Shown here: piece after piece, positions 22,796-35,049 of the stretch
How the letters are laid out: each line of letters opens with the position of its first letter
Numbering within the stretch: position 1 is the stretch's first letter
Made by a program: the position numbers and the translations under genes
Notes under the pieces: generated by a model
What the model was told of the DNA's origin: nothing
The model's input: only the letters and a program-made list of their open reading frames with translations
The model's database searches: none
Assembly: GCF_030035675.1 (NCBI RefSeq)
Contig: NC_084486.1
Location: 96,183,527 to 96,247,526 of the forward strand
Length of the DNA stretch: 64,000 nt
Direction of reading: 5' to 3'
Source: Rhineura floridana
Lineage: Eukaryota; Chordata; Lepidosauria; Squamata; Rhineuridae

Positions 22796-23020
22796 GTTAT
22801 TCAACTAGCCTTGCACTAGCGGAATGATTTCAACTAATGCAAGGGGATTTCTCCCACTCCTTCCCCTGCAAACCCCTTAAATATGTTCTTGGGGGGAGGT
22901 TCCCACAATCCTCCGGATCAGATTTGAGATTCATGCAGGGTGCACCTGACGGGAGGAGAGGGGGAAATTCCTTTGCATGAGTTGAAGTCATTCTGCTAGT
23001 ACAAGAGGTTAGTTGAATAC
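22796..23020. mobile_element. Palindromic MITE (family with ATTCAACTA ends)
   Basis: TTATTCAACTAGCCTTGCAC and GCAAGGGGATTTCTCCC answer GGGGGAAATTCCTTTGCATG and TACAAGAGGTTAGTTGAATA. Relatives lie at 24087-24325 and 49000-49230. It abuts the 5' end of the LINE. Confidence 0.75.
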
Positions 23021-23585
23021 TGCCCTTTATTTTTTTCAATGCTTTTCAATGACTTTTTTTCTTTTGTAAAATATACACTTTACGTGCATTTTGACTGTAA
23101 AGTATATTTTTGCAGGGATATCTAGTGTACCGACACTGCAGTATATAATCTGATCAGAAGTTGCATTCTGAACTGCAAAGAAGTTTAAGACTGTCCAATT
23201 GTGTTAGTCCACTGTGAAAAGCATACCAAATCCATTGCTAGCCACAAGATGAATATGTTTCCAGACATCAAAAGACAGCACTTCATGCAGAAAGTGTGTA
23301 ACCACCCAGTAGTTCTCTTTTATCAGAATGTTGCATGGCAAAATGGACTTTAAAATGAAGTCAGAAAATGCACAGAAGACATGGCATTTCTTCCTCTTCT
23401 GTGTTCTCCCTGTAACATCCACACGCGAGTCCTACCAAGTTTGCCTTGTAAGTTCCATCTTCCCAGGGACTCTTTTTCCTATAACATATACTCAGAAGCC
23501 AAGACACCCAGAATATTCAGCTCAATGCACAACCTATGCCATGACATAGAGAAAACTATTCTAAAGGCGAAAAATCCTGAAATAG
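23021..23585. other. Intergenic stretch, nothing recognised
   Basis: No repeat family or coding sequence apparent. Confidence 0.45.
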
Positions 23586-24080
23586 TGGACAATTTAATTA
23601 TTTATGTAAAGGATTTTATACCATTCACTCATATAGCCAATATGATTTACAAAAGAAATGAAACAATGTAAAAGTAAGCCCCAAAGAGAAATAAAATAAA
23701 TGAGAAGCCACAAAATTATAAAAGCAGCATAAAGCAGTCGGCCGGATTAAAATTACATCTAAGAATGTTTGGAAAATAAAAAAATGTCTTAGCCATCAGA
23801 AGGACTGTAAAGTTGGTGCCAGGCAGATCACTTTAAGGAGCACGTTCCACAACTGGAGCTCCACCACCAAAAAGGCCCTCTGTCTGGTAGCCACCTCCCT
23901 TAATTCAGATGCCGGGGCACCCACTGGAGGCCATTGAAGATCTTAGTGTATGGTTAGGTACATATGAAAACAGGAGTACCCTGTTTCAAGTACCCTGGTC
24001 CTAAGGGCTTTACAGGTCAAAACTAGTACTCTGAATTGGGTTCAGAAACAGATCAGATGCCTGTGTAGTTGGCATAAAGA
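23586..24080 (-). mobile_element. L2/CR1-clade LINE fragment, another subfamily
   Basis: Plus-strand gagcacgttccacaactgg, caccaaaaaggccctctgtc, cctggtcctaagggcttta and aactagtactctgaattggg correspond in order to the C-terminal RT region of the 14 kb and 21 kb copies, but at low identity. No open frame remains. Confidence 0.65.
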
Positions 24081-24086
24081 CTCCAG

Positions 24087-24325
24087 GTTGTATTCAACAT
24101 AACACTGAGGCTCAGGTTCTGACAGCAGAAGGATTTCTCCTTGTACAATGGAACTATCTTCCCCTCTCCCATCCCTTCCCATGCACCCCCTAAATCTGTT
24201 CTGGGTTTTTTCCCAACTCTCCGGAACAGATTTAGGGATGGCACAGGACACACATGAGGGGACGAAATCTCCTTGCGCGAATGAAAATCCTTGGGCTAGT
24301 GCAAAAAAGTTAGTTTAATACCACC
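24087..24325. mobile_element. Palindromic MITE, diverged (ATTCAACTA family)
   Basis: GGTTGTATTCAACATAACAC and GGATTTCTCCTTGTAC at the left answer GAAATCTCCTTGCGCG and AAAGTTAGTTTAATACC at the right. Inner ctaaatctgttctggg and cggaacagatttaggg also pair. Confidence 0.65.
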
Positions 24326-27140
24326 CTGTTCTAATGATTTCGCCTGGGGTTTTTTTTTGCCATTTGTGTGTGTGGGGTGGTGGTGGAAATGCGGGGAAGT
24401 GTGGAAAGAAAACAAACGAAAAGTGGAGAGAGGGGGTAGAATTTTGGAGGGGGTAGAGATTATACTTCTCTTTGCAACTTAATCTGAATAGTTCCTGGAA
24501 TGCCCTGGAAAGATATGCCATGAGGTCTTCCCATGGGAATTCCAGGAAGCACTTTGGGTAAAAAAAAACCCTGCCTGTGGAATGCCAGACAGCAGCATGA
24601 GGACTCCCTCCAAAATGACCTCTGACACTGAATCTCCTCCTTCCAACCATTTATATCTGCAAAAAAAGAGGAACCAAGTTTCCAAAAAATTATCTTCCTT
24701 TCCTTGACCCCTTGCCCTCCAGACCCTGCGTGTCAACCGTTCAGACAGAGCAACCTGCCAGATTTGCGTAAATGAGCCATTAATCGTGCAGCTGCCAGGC
24801 AACTTCAAATGTGCTGCCACCAACAAGTGCATAACCAACTCCATGTAGTACATCTTCGGTCTGTCATGCATTGATAACAAAGCCGGTAAAAGATTCAGGA
24901 TTACCACCTATCATATGATATTAGAAATGGTTAAAATGTTACTTTAAAAAATATATATTTCACCTAGTATCAGCCATCTATCAGTCGCTTTGCCAAACCA
25001 GAACAACTGAAATGAATCTAGACATTCAGTCTCATTCAAGAGTGCTGGGACTTATATTACAGCCACTCACTTAAGCATCATTTTCCTGTGACCACCTGGT
25101 ACAACCAAAAAGAAAAACCTCCACTCAGGTAGCTACTCAGTTCAGTCTGGACAAGGCTAATGAACTTCACAAATGATAAGAAGCAAGCTTTCATAGGAAT
25201 GGGGGAATATTACGTAGCCATTTTAAATTAGCAGCAGTCCCGCCAGATAGGTAGAATGGCGTATTTATAAGCCCAAGTCATCATTGTTGTGCTTTTCATA
25301 CCTTTGGCTTTATCCTAATGAAAGCAAAAGTCATAAGAAACGAGCACAAAAGCTCCTTCAACCTACCTTGCACAAATATCAATGGACTGGTTTAGAGGAT
25401 TAATATTCAGAATACACCTTTTCTATGCATGTTGTATTTGGTTTGACAACATACTTGAATACAGATTTTTGCGCTGAATACTCCAAAAGGGATTCATAAC
25501 TGGCTATCAGACAGGGCTAAGAACACTCCCTTGCGTTGTTAAACAAGGGGCTTTTTCCCCCTCTGCCTGTCTGGGGAGGCTCTGCAAGATAAAACATCAT
25601 TCTTTTGCATCTTGTTAGCATCTTCTTCTAACCGGGGCTGCAGGGAACTTTCCTAACAATCAAATGGTAGTGATATAAAGAAGCCTTCAAGTCCCCCTTT
25701 TTGTGGTAATTTGCTCCATCACTCTTTTCTCTCTCTTGCTTTTCATATACACAACCCTCCTCCTCTCTGTGCTACACATTTTCAGAGTGCCAGAACACTG
25801 AAAGGGGCCAGAAAGGCCACACAATCCAACCTCATTCTGTATGTTAAAGCCATCCATTCACTAACTCTCCACAGAACAACTCAAACCAATCCTGACTGGT
25901 CAGTAGGAGGTACTGAGCGAGATGGACCTAACAATCACACTCACTATAATAAGATATTTTAATATGTTCAAATGTCATTAGCAAATCAAATGGGAGGGGG
26001 AAATCCTTCCCAACCCCAAATAAGGAGATCAGAACCCCTGAGGTTTTCTTCATGCCACCTTCTGAAAATCCCTAAAGTAAATCTTACTGGGCACAAGATC
26101 AATTCCACCCAACATTTTTATTTTATTTGTGGCAGTCCCTGATGACCCAAAGAAAGGGGGCTCAAACCCACCAAGCTCAGAGCCGAGGGTGCCAAGTGGA
26201 CTGCTGCTGAAACATCAGCATGGAAAAAAAGTATGTAACCTTCATAACATAACTCTGCTTTGAAATAAGTACGTTTCTGAGCTCCCATAATGAGGCCAGA
26301 GTGGCTTCAATCTCAGTGGCTGCTTTATGTGAAGTCTGTGATGTTGAAAAAGAAACTATGAAATGCCCTGACATAAGAAGGAAGAGATGCAAGATATTAC
26401 ATGGAAAGATTGGCCTGGAGGTAATGACGACAGATATTTCTGTCACACCTATATTTAACAGGTACATACACTTGTATGCCAGACCTTCCCACCCAAATCT
26501 ATAGTTTTGATTATGACAGGGATGTAATGAGCATGGGTGCAAATGACATGCTTCCAAATTTGGCCTAGGAAAAATCAATATCTTTTCAGCTTTACTTCTG
26601 TGATATACATATTTTTCCCAGATATCCTGAGCTGTCAAACACTTATTTTAACAGCATTGCCCATCTGTACAAAAATATTTCCCACTTAAATAGGCTGTGC
26701 TTTAACACACATTTCTCCTGTATGCATTAGTGATTATTATGCAGAAGTGGGCACATGCAGGTGTACACATACTCACAGACGTATCTAGAGCTAGGGTCAT
26801 GGCAAGAAAACTGAGTACAAGAGCTCCAGAACTCCTTTAAGAGAAAAAATGACAGCTATGGAGGCTACTATCAATGGTATATGTATCTCATTCTACTATG
26901 GCTTTACAACTATATTTATAACACAGGGGCACCATGCAAATATATGAATCAATGCACTGACAATATGGATAATGCACCCATCTGCTAGTTGTTAGTAAAC
27001 TTATTTCCCTTTGAAGTTAAGTTTAGAAGAATCTGTTTTAGGGCAGGGGTTGGCCTAGATACCTTTAGGTCTCTTATGATTCTGAAAGCCATCAACATTT
27101 CCAGGCATGCTTTGGAAGAATGGGTCATTGCACCCATTTG
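24326..27140. other. Region downstream of EPHB1, no gene recognised
   Basis: Apart from a possible CR1-like sliver at 25795-25880 (gccagaaaggccacacaatc), no repeat is recognised. Open frames here (for example 26177-26638, minus, 153 codons) show no domain. Confidence 0.5.
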
Positions 27141-28581
27141 TTTATTGGGCCAGTGTGAAGTGCAAGCTGACAGCTGGCTACATCCCTTAGATAGTCGCAG
27201 CATTCAATTATAAAACAGTCTAGATAAAAGCCTCATTAAGGGACAATTGATTTGCATAAACTCTTCACATACTTCATTAAGGAAGGGTACTACTGTTCCT
27301 TCTTTAGTTGTCTAATTTAAATGAGCAATGGCATTGGTGGCTAAGTTATCAGTAAGATCAAAGAGGGGAAGAGCCAAATGGGAGCCTGTTAAAGGAATAA
27401 TGAGAAACAAGCAGTAAAGAAGGAATGGATGGATGGATGGATGTAGTACATGAACCTACCTCTGATGCCACAAAACCAAAGTCAATATATATCAAAATCC
27501 TTAGGTCCAAACAATGAAACTAAAGATCCCCGAGTCATCCTCTTCTGGTCACTGGTATGCTAGATTCTACTGTCTGGTTGCCTCTATAGTTGTACATCCT
27601 ATAACAGTTTTACATGAAAGCCTTGTTGCATAGTCCACTCTTCTGCCTTCCTCCTCCTATGAATTCATTTGCTTTCTTTTTTCATTTTCCATTACACACT
27701 CCTTGTACAGTTGATCTAGACAGAAAGCAAAACATACCATTGAATCTCCTATTTCCCTCAAAGGTGATGGATTTATCATCCGTCGGTTCCACTTTGTTGT
27801 TTTTCCTGCTACGGACAAGCAGTGAGTGACTCCACAGTTAAGTTGACAACATACAGATACACACGCACACACTCGTGGGAACACCCTTTTTTCCATGAGG
27901 ATTTTTTTCCTTTTTGCAAAAAAATGCAAGCAAAAGAAAAAAACACAAGGTTTTCTATTGAAGGTACATCTCTTCTTCAATATGAAGACATTAACTGGAT
28001 TGGTCTGGATCCCCCATGCAGTGGTCAGTGAAGTCCTTTGGTCACTGGTGGAACAATGTCTTGGTATTCTAGTAGGTAGCTGTAAAGACTGTTGAAGAAA
28101 ATTTCCCAAGGGTTATGAGCAAAAGAGGGAAATAGGTGGGTGGGAGAGAAGGGCTCTGGCAGGAGAACTTAAGAGAAGAAAAGGAACGTGATTGTTGAAG
28201 ATGGTTGCTCTGGATTGTACCTCTCTTCTCCCCACTGGCCCCTTGACTACTGCTCACTGGTGGTGGGATTTGAGTCTCTTTTCCTCCCAACACACATTGG
28301 TTCGTCTTCACTGTTTTTTTAAATATATGATTTGTACATATTTATACTTATTTATAAGCTGTTTCCCATGGCATCAGTAAGTATGCTTCTGTTGGTGAAA
28401 AACGGAAGTTGCCACTTAGAAACAAGTCCTGTGTACTCTTCGTCTGCAGCCCATAAAAGTTCTCAGACAACTCAACCTCTGCAAACATTTCACTGTCTTG
28501 TCAGCTTACCCTCCCCTCCCACATCCAACCCTCCTCTGTCCTCCCCTCTTTTTTCCCATTGTTGTAGGAAGACACGAAGCG
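27141..28581 (-). other. EPHB1: Probable EPHB1 3' UTR
   Basis: No repeat family is recognised between the stop codon and about 27140, as expected of a conserved 3' UTR. The first canonical AATAAA seen on the minus strand reads as tttatt at 27141-27146, giving a 3' UTR of about 1.44 kb, similar to the length I recall for human EPHB1. This is inference: no transcript was seen, and nearer non-canonical signals could be used. A short ggat repeat lies at 27425-27442. Confidence 0.45.
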
Positions 28582-28690
28582 TCATGCCATCGAAGTTGGT
28601 GACTGGCTCATCTGTACTCTCATAGACTGGACACTGTTCAGGATCTTCTTCTGGTGTCCAGCTAAGGTCACCCCTATTCTTAGAAGATCT
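28582..28690 (-). CDS. EPHB1: EPHB1 last coding exon (likely exon 16), end of SAM and stop codon
   Basis: The 109 coding bases complete Glu949 and encode [20 protein letters not shown], then [15 protein letters not shown], then TGA at 28582-28584. This is SAM helices 4-5 plus the short C-terminal tail. The tail ends in Met-Ala, as remembered for human EPHB1, so it lacks the hydrophobic Val-Glu-Val type PDZ ligand of EPHB2. The acceptor is TTTTGCAG before AGATCTTC. The exon continues into the 3' UTR at lower coordinates. Confidence 0.96.
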
Positions 28691-29814
28691 CTGCAAAAGA
28701 CAAGAGACAGGATCATACTCGTACAGTAGAGACCTTTGTCCCAAGTATCTCCTTTGACTATGTGGATACGATACATGACCTGGCAAATTCAAACTGCAGT
28801 ACAGGAAACTGTAGGCTGGTAACCCAACATGAGTCATCAGTGCTGATAAAAAAGTGGAATGAATGTGAATATGTGCATGAAGCAAAAATATTTTCCTCAA
28901 GCCCACAACAAATGGATGCTTAAACACAAAAGGATCAGCGAGTCTATTTTTCCTTTCCCAGGGAAATGCTAATTTCCCAGGTCTCTAGAGAAGTTACATT
29001 ACTCTGTCGTTGCAAGAGAGGATATTCTGAGTAGGAACCCCTGAGATATAATCACATGCCCTTTGCTGGGCTTCTACATTCAAGGTTGTGGAACTGCTGC
29101 AGTCTCTGAATGGGGAGACATCCCACAGTATATGGATTCAGTATATCTTCATCTCCAGGAGGAGGGCTACTGGGAAGAAAGTAACAAGTGGGTAAATATT
29201 GGAAAGTATAGATTGCTGGTTGAAGAGCCTCTGAGGATGAATGAAACTGATGGACAGGGTGGAACCAAGAAACATGTGGGAGTTTTGGAGCACAAAGGAA
29301 TTCTGGGAGCAAATTAATCTGCCAAGAGAAGCAGAGGCAGGGTGGCAAAGAGCTTGTGGGCGGAGACATTTTGCCTTACAAGTTATGACCTACTTCCCTT
29401 CTTTATATGTTTATTCATTTTTTCAAAACATTTCTTTATCACTTTTTTCACATTAATTTCAAAAGCAGTTCATATACTAAAAAAAAGAACAACAATAAAA
29501 CATCCATGAAATTATACAATCTGAAAAAACCAAACAGCAATTAAAAGAAAGAAAGAAAACTCAGCAATGGACTCCATAGGAGCCAGAAAAGAAAGCTGCT
29601 CATTTTCAAAGGCCAACCAAAGCAAAAAGATTTTGCCCGTTTTCAGAAAGTTACCATGTTCCCAGTGCTGAAGTTCTACTTTGATCCAGAATCTGTCCAG
29701 TAACTACTTGAATCCTTAAAACAAAGTCTGATCCTGTCTTTTCCCATCACTGTTGTAAACACTCTTTCTCTTAGTGTGTTAAAAGCTGAAGTGAGGAGAA
29801 AGGGCACCACTTAC
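28691..29814 (-). other. EPHB1: EPHB1 intron before the last exon
   Basis: 1.1 kb with no recognised repeat or secondary exon. A-rich stretch at 29470-29570. Confidence 0.7.
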
Positions 29815-29970
29815 TCAGATGTCATTTGCGCAACTAATTGAAGGGATGTGAATCCAGCAGTAAGAAAACTGTCTCTGTACTGGTTCATTTTGATGGCACT
29901 GAGCCAATCTTCTACTGAGGTAAAGGCAGTGAAATCGGGAATGGAGCGGTCCAACAGAGGCTGAGAAGGC
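29815..29970 (-). CDS. EPHB1: EPHB1 coding exon (likely exon 15), linker and first half of SAM
   Basis: This 156-base exon encodes about residues 897-949: VPSQPLLDRSIPDFTAFTSV, then EDWLSAIKMNQYRDSFLTAG, then FTSLQLVAQMTSE. It covers the kinase-SAM linker and helices 1-3 of the SAM domain. The conserved SAM tyrosine falls at Tyr928 in NQYRDSF, the site reported in EPHB1 to recruit Grb10 and LMW-PTP. The acceptor is TTCTAG before GCCTTC; the donor GTAAGT follows TCTGA, splitting the glutamate codon. Confidence 0.96.
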   Translation of the reverse strand, partial: AFSASVGPLHSRFHCLYLSRRLAQCHQNEPVQRQFSYCWIHIPSISCANDI

Positions 29971-32522
29971 CTAGAACATGAGACAAGCAATGGGTCAGGA
30001 AGAAAAGCTATGAACTCTGATAAGAAAAAACAAAAGTAATATCAGCAAAAATAGGGGAACTAAACTCCTTTCAGTCTTTTCTCATTAACCCACCTGGTGT
30101 TATAACTGGCTGAATTTCAACAGGCCTTCATTCAACCTTCCTTTCCATCCCATTCATCCAGTGATGCCAGATACCTCCCGGTGTTGTTCCCTTCCCACAT
30201 TGTAGTGAGGTAAAACACAAAAGACTGTACCAGTTCAGAATGCAGAGTGAGGATCAAATGTCTCGATGTTCCCTCTTGTATTAAAAAAACAAAATCAAAA
30301 ATCTCCGGACACATTCAAAACTAGCATGTCATGGAGCCTAGGTCTGACCTGGGGCTGCCTCAACCCCAATAAACTAGTTTTGAATGTGCAGGGAGTGTTT
30401 CAATGCTGGCTATAGCCTGCCTGATGCAAATGAGCGTATACCTGCTAATCCCACCCATAACTTCCCAAAGGGAGGATGGAGGTGGTGGAGAGGGCCCAGT
30501 CTGAGTCACACTGTTTGCAGTCAGCCCCTGACAGTTTGAAGTTATGTGGCATCATGGAGGTGTACTTCCTGTCCTAGGAGAATCCAGGGTATCTGCATAA
30601 GCTGCAACCAGAGTGACATTCCCTGCCATCTCTCCCCACACTGAGGATTCAGCTCATGGTAGTGACAATGTGTTGAGCATGGGGTCCTTGGATGCTCCTG
30701 CCCAGTCACACAATGGCCTGGTTTGCATATTAAGGCTTAGCATAGGGTCGCCAACCTATCCCCTGTGGGTATCATGGCATTTGTGAAGGCTTTCAGTGGT
30801 GCCCCCAGCAGGTAGCCCAGACACTGAGCTTTTTATTTTTTTAAAAAGTAAGTCTCCTGTTCTCCTAGAAAGTTATGGAGCAAAACATGCAGGTATCCCG
30901 CTATGTGATTTATGTGAAATGAGCAAGGTTGGCTGCTCCTGTCTGTCAGTTTTATTAGCAAATGAGTCAGAGCTGTCATTGATAAGTGAGTTGTTTGGAC
31001 ACCAAGCAATAGGAATTCCTGGGGTCCAAAAGAGCTGTTGTTTTCCTTCCCCTTTAGTGCACTTTTCCTGCTTCTGTCTTTTTTTTTTTAGTCCTTGGAA
31101 TCTCTATAGTTTGCCCTTCTTTTTTCCCTAGCAACTAGGATGCATCTTTCCTGTGTTGGGTTTGGCTGAGATCAGGTGGTGCCTGGAAGTTATTTTCCAC
31201 AAATATTACTACACAGTAAGTGTGAGTGAATGTTAAAGAATCCACCTCCCTACAAAGGACAAATGTGAAAACTGTGTAAAGAGGCTTAGGCTTTAGTTTA
31301 GGGTTGGCACTGGGGAAAAACAGGGTTCTTGTGCCTTTAACAGCTGTATGGCAGGCAGAAATTCCACAGGTCAAGCACTTCCAAGTATGGAAATACAATT
31401 ATGAGAAAAAATTCACCATGACTACTCTTTAATTTTGTGGGATGCCACACCCCCATGGCAGTTATTTTGTGTCTGGTGCCCCCAGCACTCTCTCAAAATT
31501 TGAAATATGCCCTCTGGCCCAGAAAGATGCACGACCCCTGGTTTAGCATGAACACATAAGCATACATGCTCTTGGAGAGGATATTCTACTTGCTTTGCTC
31601 TTCCCTAGTTATTTTGTTGCAGCACTACAGTGAATTGAGCAATGGTTTGGCTTAGCATGTCATCCAAACCTGGGCTCTTGCTTTAGCTCTCTCCAGGTTA
31701 ACCATGAGCTGTAACCAAGCTTTGTCCCAAGGTTTCTCCGGGAGACCTACACCACAAGCCCAGATTTGGATGACATACTAAGGACAAGGCATGGTTCAGC
31801 TCAGTGTAACATCGCAGTAAAAAAACCAAGAGAGGAGTGAAGCAGCTATGATCTCTTCTAAGCCTGCACACACACATGTTCATGCTAAGCCATGGTTTGG
31901 CTTGGTGTGACATGTGAACCAGGACAATATCATGAGGACTTTGGCTTCTGTGCTCTGGAACACGCAGGGCTTGGATTGGGCTGTTCCTGCCTCCTTGTTA
32001 CTAAGACACTGAGGCTGGGGAAACAGAAAGAGCAGTTTAGCAGTTAGTTAATGCAATGTAGGCTGCTCTGCTCCTCTTTGACTTTGGAACTACAACGTTT
32101 AGCCAATAGGTTAGTCTCCTAAACTTTGTATTGATTCAATGGTTTGTGTTGGTGGGAGGTTTTTGCTGGCAGGGCACCCTGAAGAGCACACTTGATTACA
32201 TTTTGACGATTTAATGTTTGTCATGTTACTATAATATGGAATGAAAAAGGTGAAAAGCTGACCATTTCTTTTAACAGTAACTAGAAGCTTTCGTTAATTA
32301 TAAAGATAAATTATCTCACACTTCCTTCTTAAACAGAGACATCTATTAAGAGTTTTGTAATATGCAAATGTATTTAAATTCAACTGATTAATTAATTTGT
32401 TAAAACTAATGAGAGATGATTAAAGAACTAAATATGTTTCCTTTTTTAACTGGTTGATGGTTCTACTTGCAATACTGAATATTGCCTTCAGCCGCTGCAT
32501 AGTAAGGCAGCTGGAAACTTAC
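29971..32522 (-). other. EPHB1: EPHB1 intron between likely exons 14 and 15
   Basis: 2.55 kb. Contains a small inverted repeat at 30309-30392 (cacattcaaaactag / ctagttttgaatgtgc) and the palindromic element at 31537-31923. The rest is unrecognised. Confidence 0.7.
31537..31923. mobile_element. Palindromic DNA element, relative of 11592-12541
   Basis: CCTGGTTTAGCATGAACACA at the left pairs with the inverse of TGGTGTGACATGTGAACCAGG at the right. Inner GGCTTAGCATGTCATCCAAA, TAGCTCTCTCCAG and AACCATGAGCTGTAACCAAGC are also found, diverged, in the 11.6-12.5 kb element. Internal ggtttggatgac-type motifs repeat. No transposase. Confidence 0.65.
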
Positions 32523-32716
32523 ACAGCGGTGATGGTAGCCACAGTTTTGAGGCTTGCTGGATTACGAATCATTTTATCTAGGGTGTTAACTATTTCAGCA
32601 AAGCGTGGCCGGGTGTTGCGGTCTTTCTGCCAGCAATCTAGCATAAGCTGATGGAGGGCAGCTGGGCAGTCCATGGGAGGAGGGAGCCGGTAGTCTTGCT
32701 CAATTGCATTAATTAC
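32523..32716 (-). CDS. EPHB1: EPHB1 coding exon (likely exon 14), end of kinase domain
   Basis: This 194-base exon encodes about residues 833-896, [20 protein letters not shown] through [16 protein letters not shown], plus two bases of Val897. It finishes the kinase C-lobe, including [16 protein letters not shown] with the conserved arginine that caps the fold, and starts the linker to SAM. The acceptor is TCTGTAG before GTAATT; the donor GTAAGT follows GCTGT. A plus-strand open frame over the same bases (32454-32651) is the antisense shadow of this exon. Confidence 0.96.
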
Positions 32717-34852
32717 CTACAGAAAGAAAAGGTATGTTTACAAGAGAAATATACATGTTGAGAAAAACAATCTGGAGGGCCATCAGAGTGCTTATTATTA
32801 TTTTTTTTTAAAGCGGGGGGAGAAATAATATTTGAACTGATGAAAAATCTCGTAGACCCTTGGCTGGATGTGTACACACCCTTTCATCAGGACCAAAATT
32901 ATGAGGTTTCATATTCATTTTAGAAGGCGCATGTAAACTTGATTTGGCGTGGCAGTCTGTTCCTCTTCCTCTAAAGCTGCTCATGGTCAGGGCCTTTTAA
33001 AGTTTCCGAGAGGCCCTGGGGCTGAATATTTATTTGAGCACCCCCCATCCTCACCTAGAGTATACTGTTCATCAGTGTGGATGTGCCCCCCTCCATGTGT
33101 GAAGTCATGGACAACTGCTTTCATTCCCCCCACACACACACACCTGGCATAAAACTGCAACCAAAGGAAGGAAGCAAAGTAAGAAGTTCCCTAGTTAAAA
33201 GCGAGGGTGCAAATAGTAGCCATGGTCCAGATGGTCCAGATTGGGACAATGGCAGAAGGGTTAAATCCCAGTTTCCCAATCTGGATTTGTGACCCCTTGA
33301 TGGCTGCTATTTAGTTTTTTAAAAAAACAAGCAGGGAAGGGCAAATCTCATGATTAATGTCATGTCCAGCAATGTCATTCTAGCTTACTGTTTAATTTCA
33401 CACAGGCTAGCCAGTGATATAACAGGAGGAGGAGGGGTTTACCTGTATTTGCTGCTTAGGACAAACTAATTTATCTTACTAATTTACTCTTGCATTCAAC
33501 AGGTGCTCCTACAGCTGTCTACTAGTAAAGCACAGCAGCAGCAGCAACAAGGCTTAGAAAAGAATCTCTATTGCTATATGGATTAAACTGTTGGATAGTT
33601 GGGATGTGGTGAATTTAGCACTGGATTCAACCAGCTGAAAAGTTCAGCCTCCGTCCCTGTGCCATCCTGCTCTACCCCTCTTGTACTAATATGTGCTCCC
33701 ACCCTCCTCACTCACTTTTTCAAGCTGTGTTCAGCATATGGATGCCATGGATGCAGGAGTAAAGGATGCCCCCTGAACAAGGAGCAAAGGAAACATTCCT
33801 GTCTCTGAAGGAAGCAGGGCACTGAGAGGTTAATTTGACTTCTGATGCTTCACGACAAAGGTAGTCCCTTCCCTGTTAGCAGCCGCCACTCTCATTATCT
33901 CTGTCTATCATGCTGAAGTGCAGGACTTCATCAAGTCTCTGCGCCTGGCTCATAAACCCTCTGAACATTTTCAAAGGCCTGCTGGGCTCCTAGTGTCCAA
34001 TTACCACCACACTGGCTTGTCTTCCCCTCTTCCTCTCCCCTTCTCAGCTCCTTTCATCTTAGAAACTCTTTCTTTAGAGCAGAGGCTCAAGGGGGGAAGA
34101 AAGAAGAAATGGCAAGCTGGGGTTTGCACCTCACAGTTAGCATTTCCAAGCCTTTCTCCAGAGCTCAGCATGGACTGACGTTGGAACCAACTCCGACATT
34201 TCTGCCTGGAAATCACAAGTAGATAATATAGGCAGCCCCCAGTACTCATGCACAAAAGGTGTTGCTGCTGCATAGCTCAGTGTGGCTCAGTTAGTAAGGT
34301 GAAGCTTGTTTTCTGTCCTGCACTTTTGTAATGCTGTAATATACAGGTGTTTACATGCTTATGTCCTTTGTTATTCTAAACTCTGGTGTATCCAGCCTAC
34401 GAGGCATGGGGCAATGAATGTTCCAGTTCTTTGCTGCACAGCCAAAAAGGTGAGGCTGGGCTATTTTAAAGAGGGTGCTAACTTAATAGCCTTAGGGTTG
34501 CAAAGTGCCACATACCCCTTTTTAGGAGATAAGCCCAAGTAACACAACAGGAGTCTATAATAAATATTGTGGAGAGAATGCAGAGATATATGGGGGGTTT
34601 CCCCCTCCCTTTCTCTTAATACTTGGGGGGGTGTCTTGAACTGATTGGCAAGAGGTTCAGAATAGTCCAAAGGAAGCTGTATCTCCCCCAAGGATAGTTA
34701 ACTGACAGAATTCACTGCCACAACATGGGGTGATAGCCACTAATTAAGTGGCTTTCTGAAAGAGAAAACTATGGAGGATGGTTTTCTCAAGAGCTATTAG
34801 CCTCAATAGCTAAATGGAACCTCAGAGTTCAGGGGCAGTAAGTCTCTAAATA

Positions 34853-34960
34853 ACATAAGAACACAAGAAGAGCCTGCTGGATCAGGCCAGTGGCCCATCT
34901 AGTCCAGCATCCTGTCCTCACAGTGGCCAACCAGGCCAGCAACATATGCTGGGGAGATAC
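34853..34960 (-). repeat. Dispersed repeat, 3' end in minus orientation
   Basis: TAACATAAGAACACAAGAAG and GCCTGCTGGATCAGGCCAG then CCAGCATCCTGTCCTCACAG are the inverse of the end of the copy at 35283-35465. A very common sequence in reptile genomes. Confidence 0.7.
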
Positions 34961-35049
34961 AATGAGGAAGGACTTGTGCTTTCATGTCTTCCTGATGGGC
35001 ATCATGGAGATGTTTCAACAGGATACTAGATTAGATGGACCCTTAATCT

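Noticed and set aside
26177-26638. 153-codon open frame on the minus strand downstream of EPHB1
   Set aside because: No domain or family resemblance, and no exon neighbours to join.
30309-30392. Short inverted repeat as a new element or terminator
   Set aside because: Arms of only about 15 bases, one copy in the window, no target duplication; too weak to name.
32454-32651. Plus-strand open frame over EPHB1
   Set aside because: Antisense shadow of the 32523-32716 exon.
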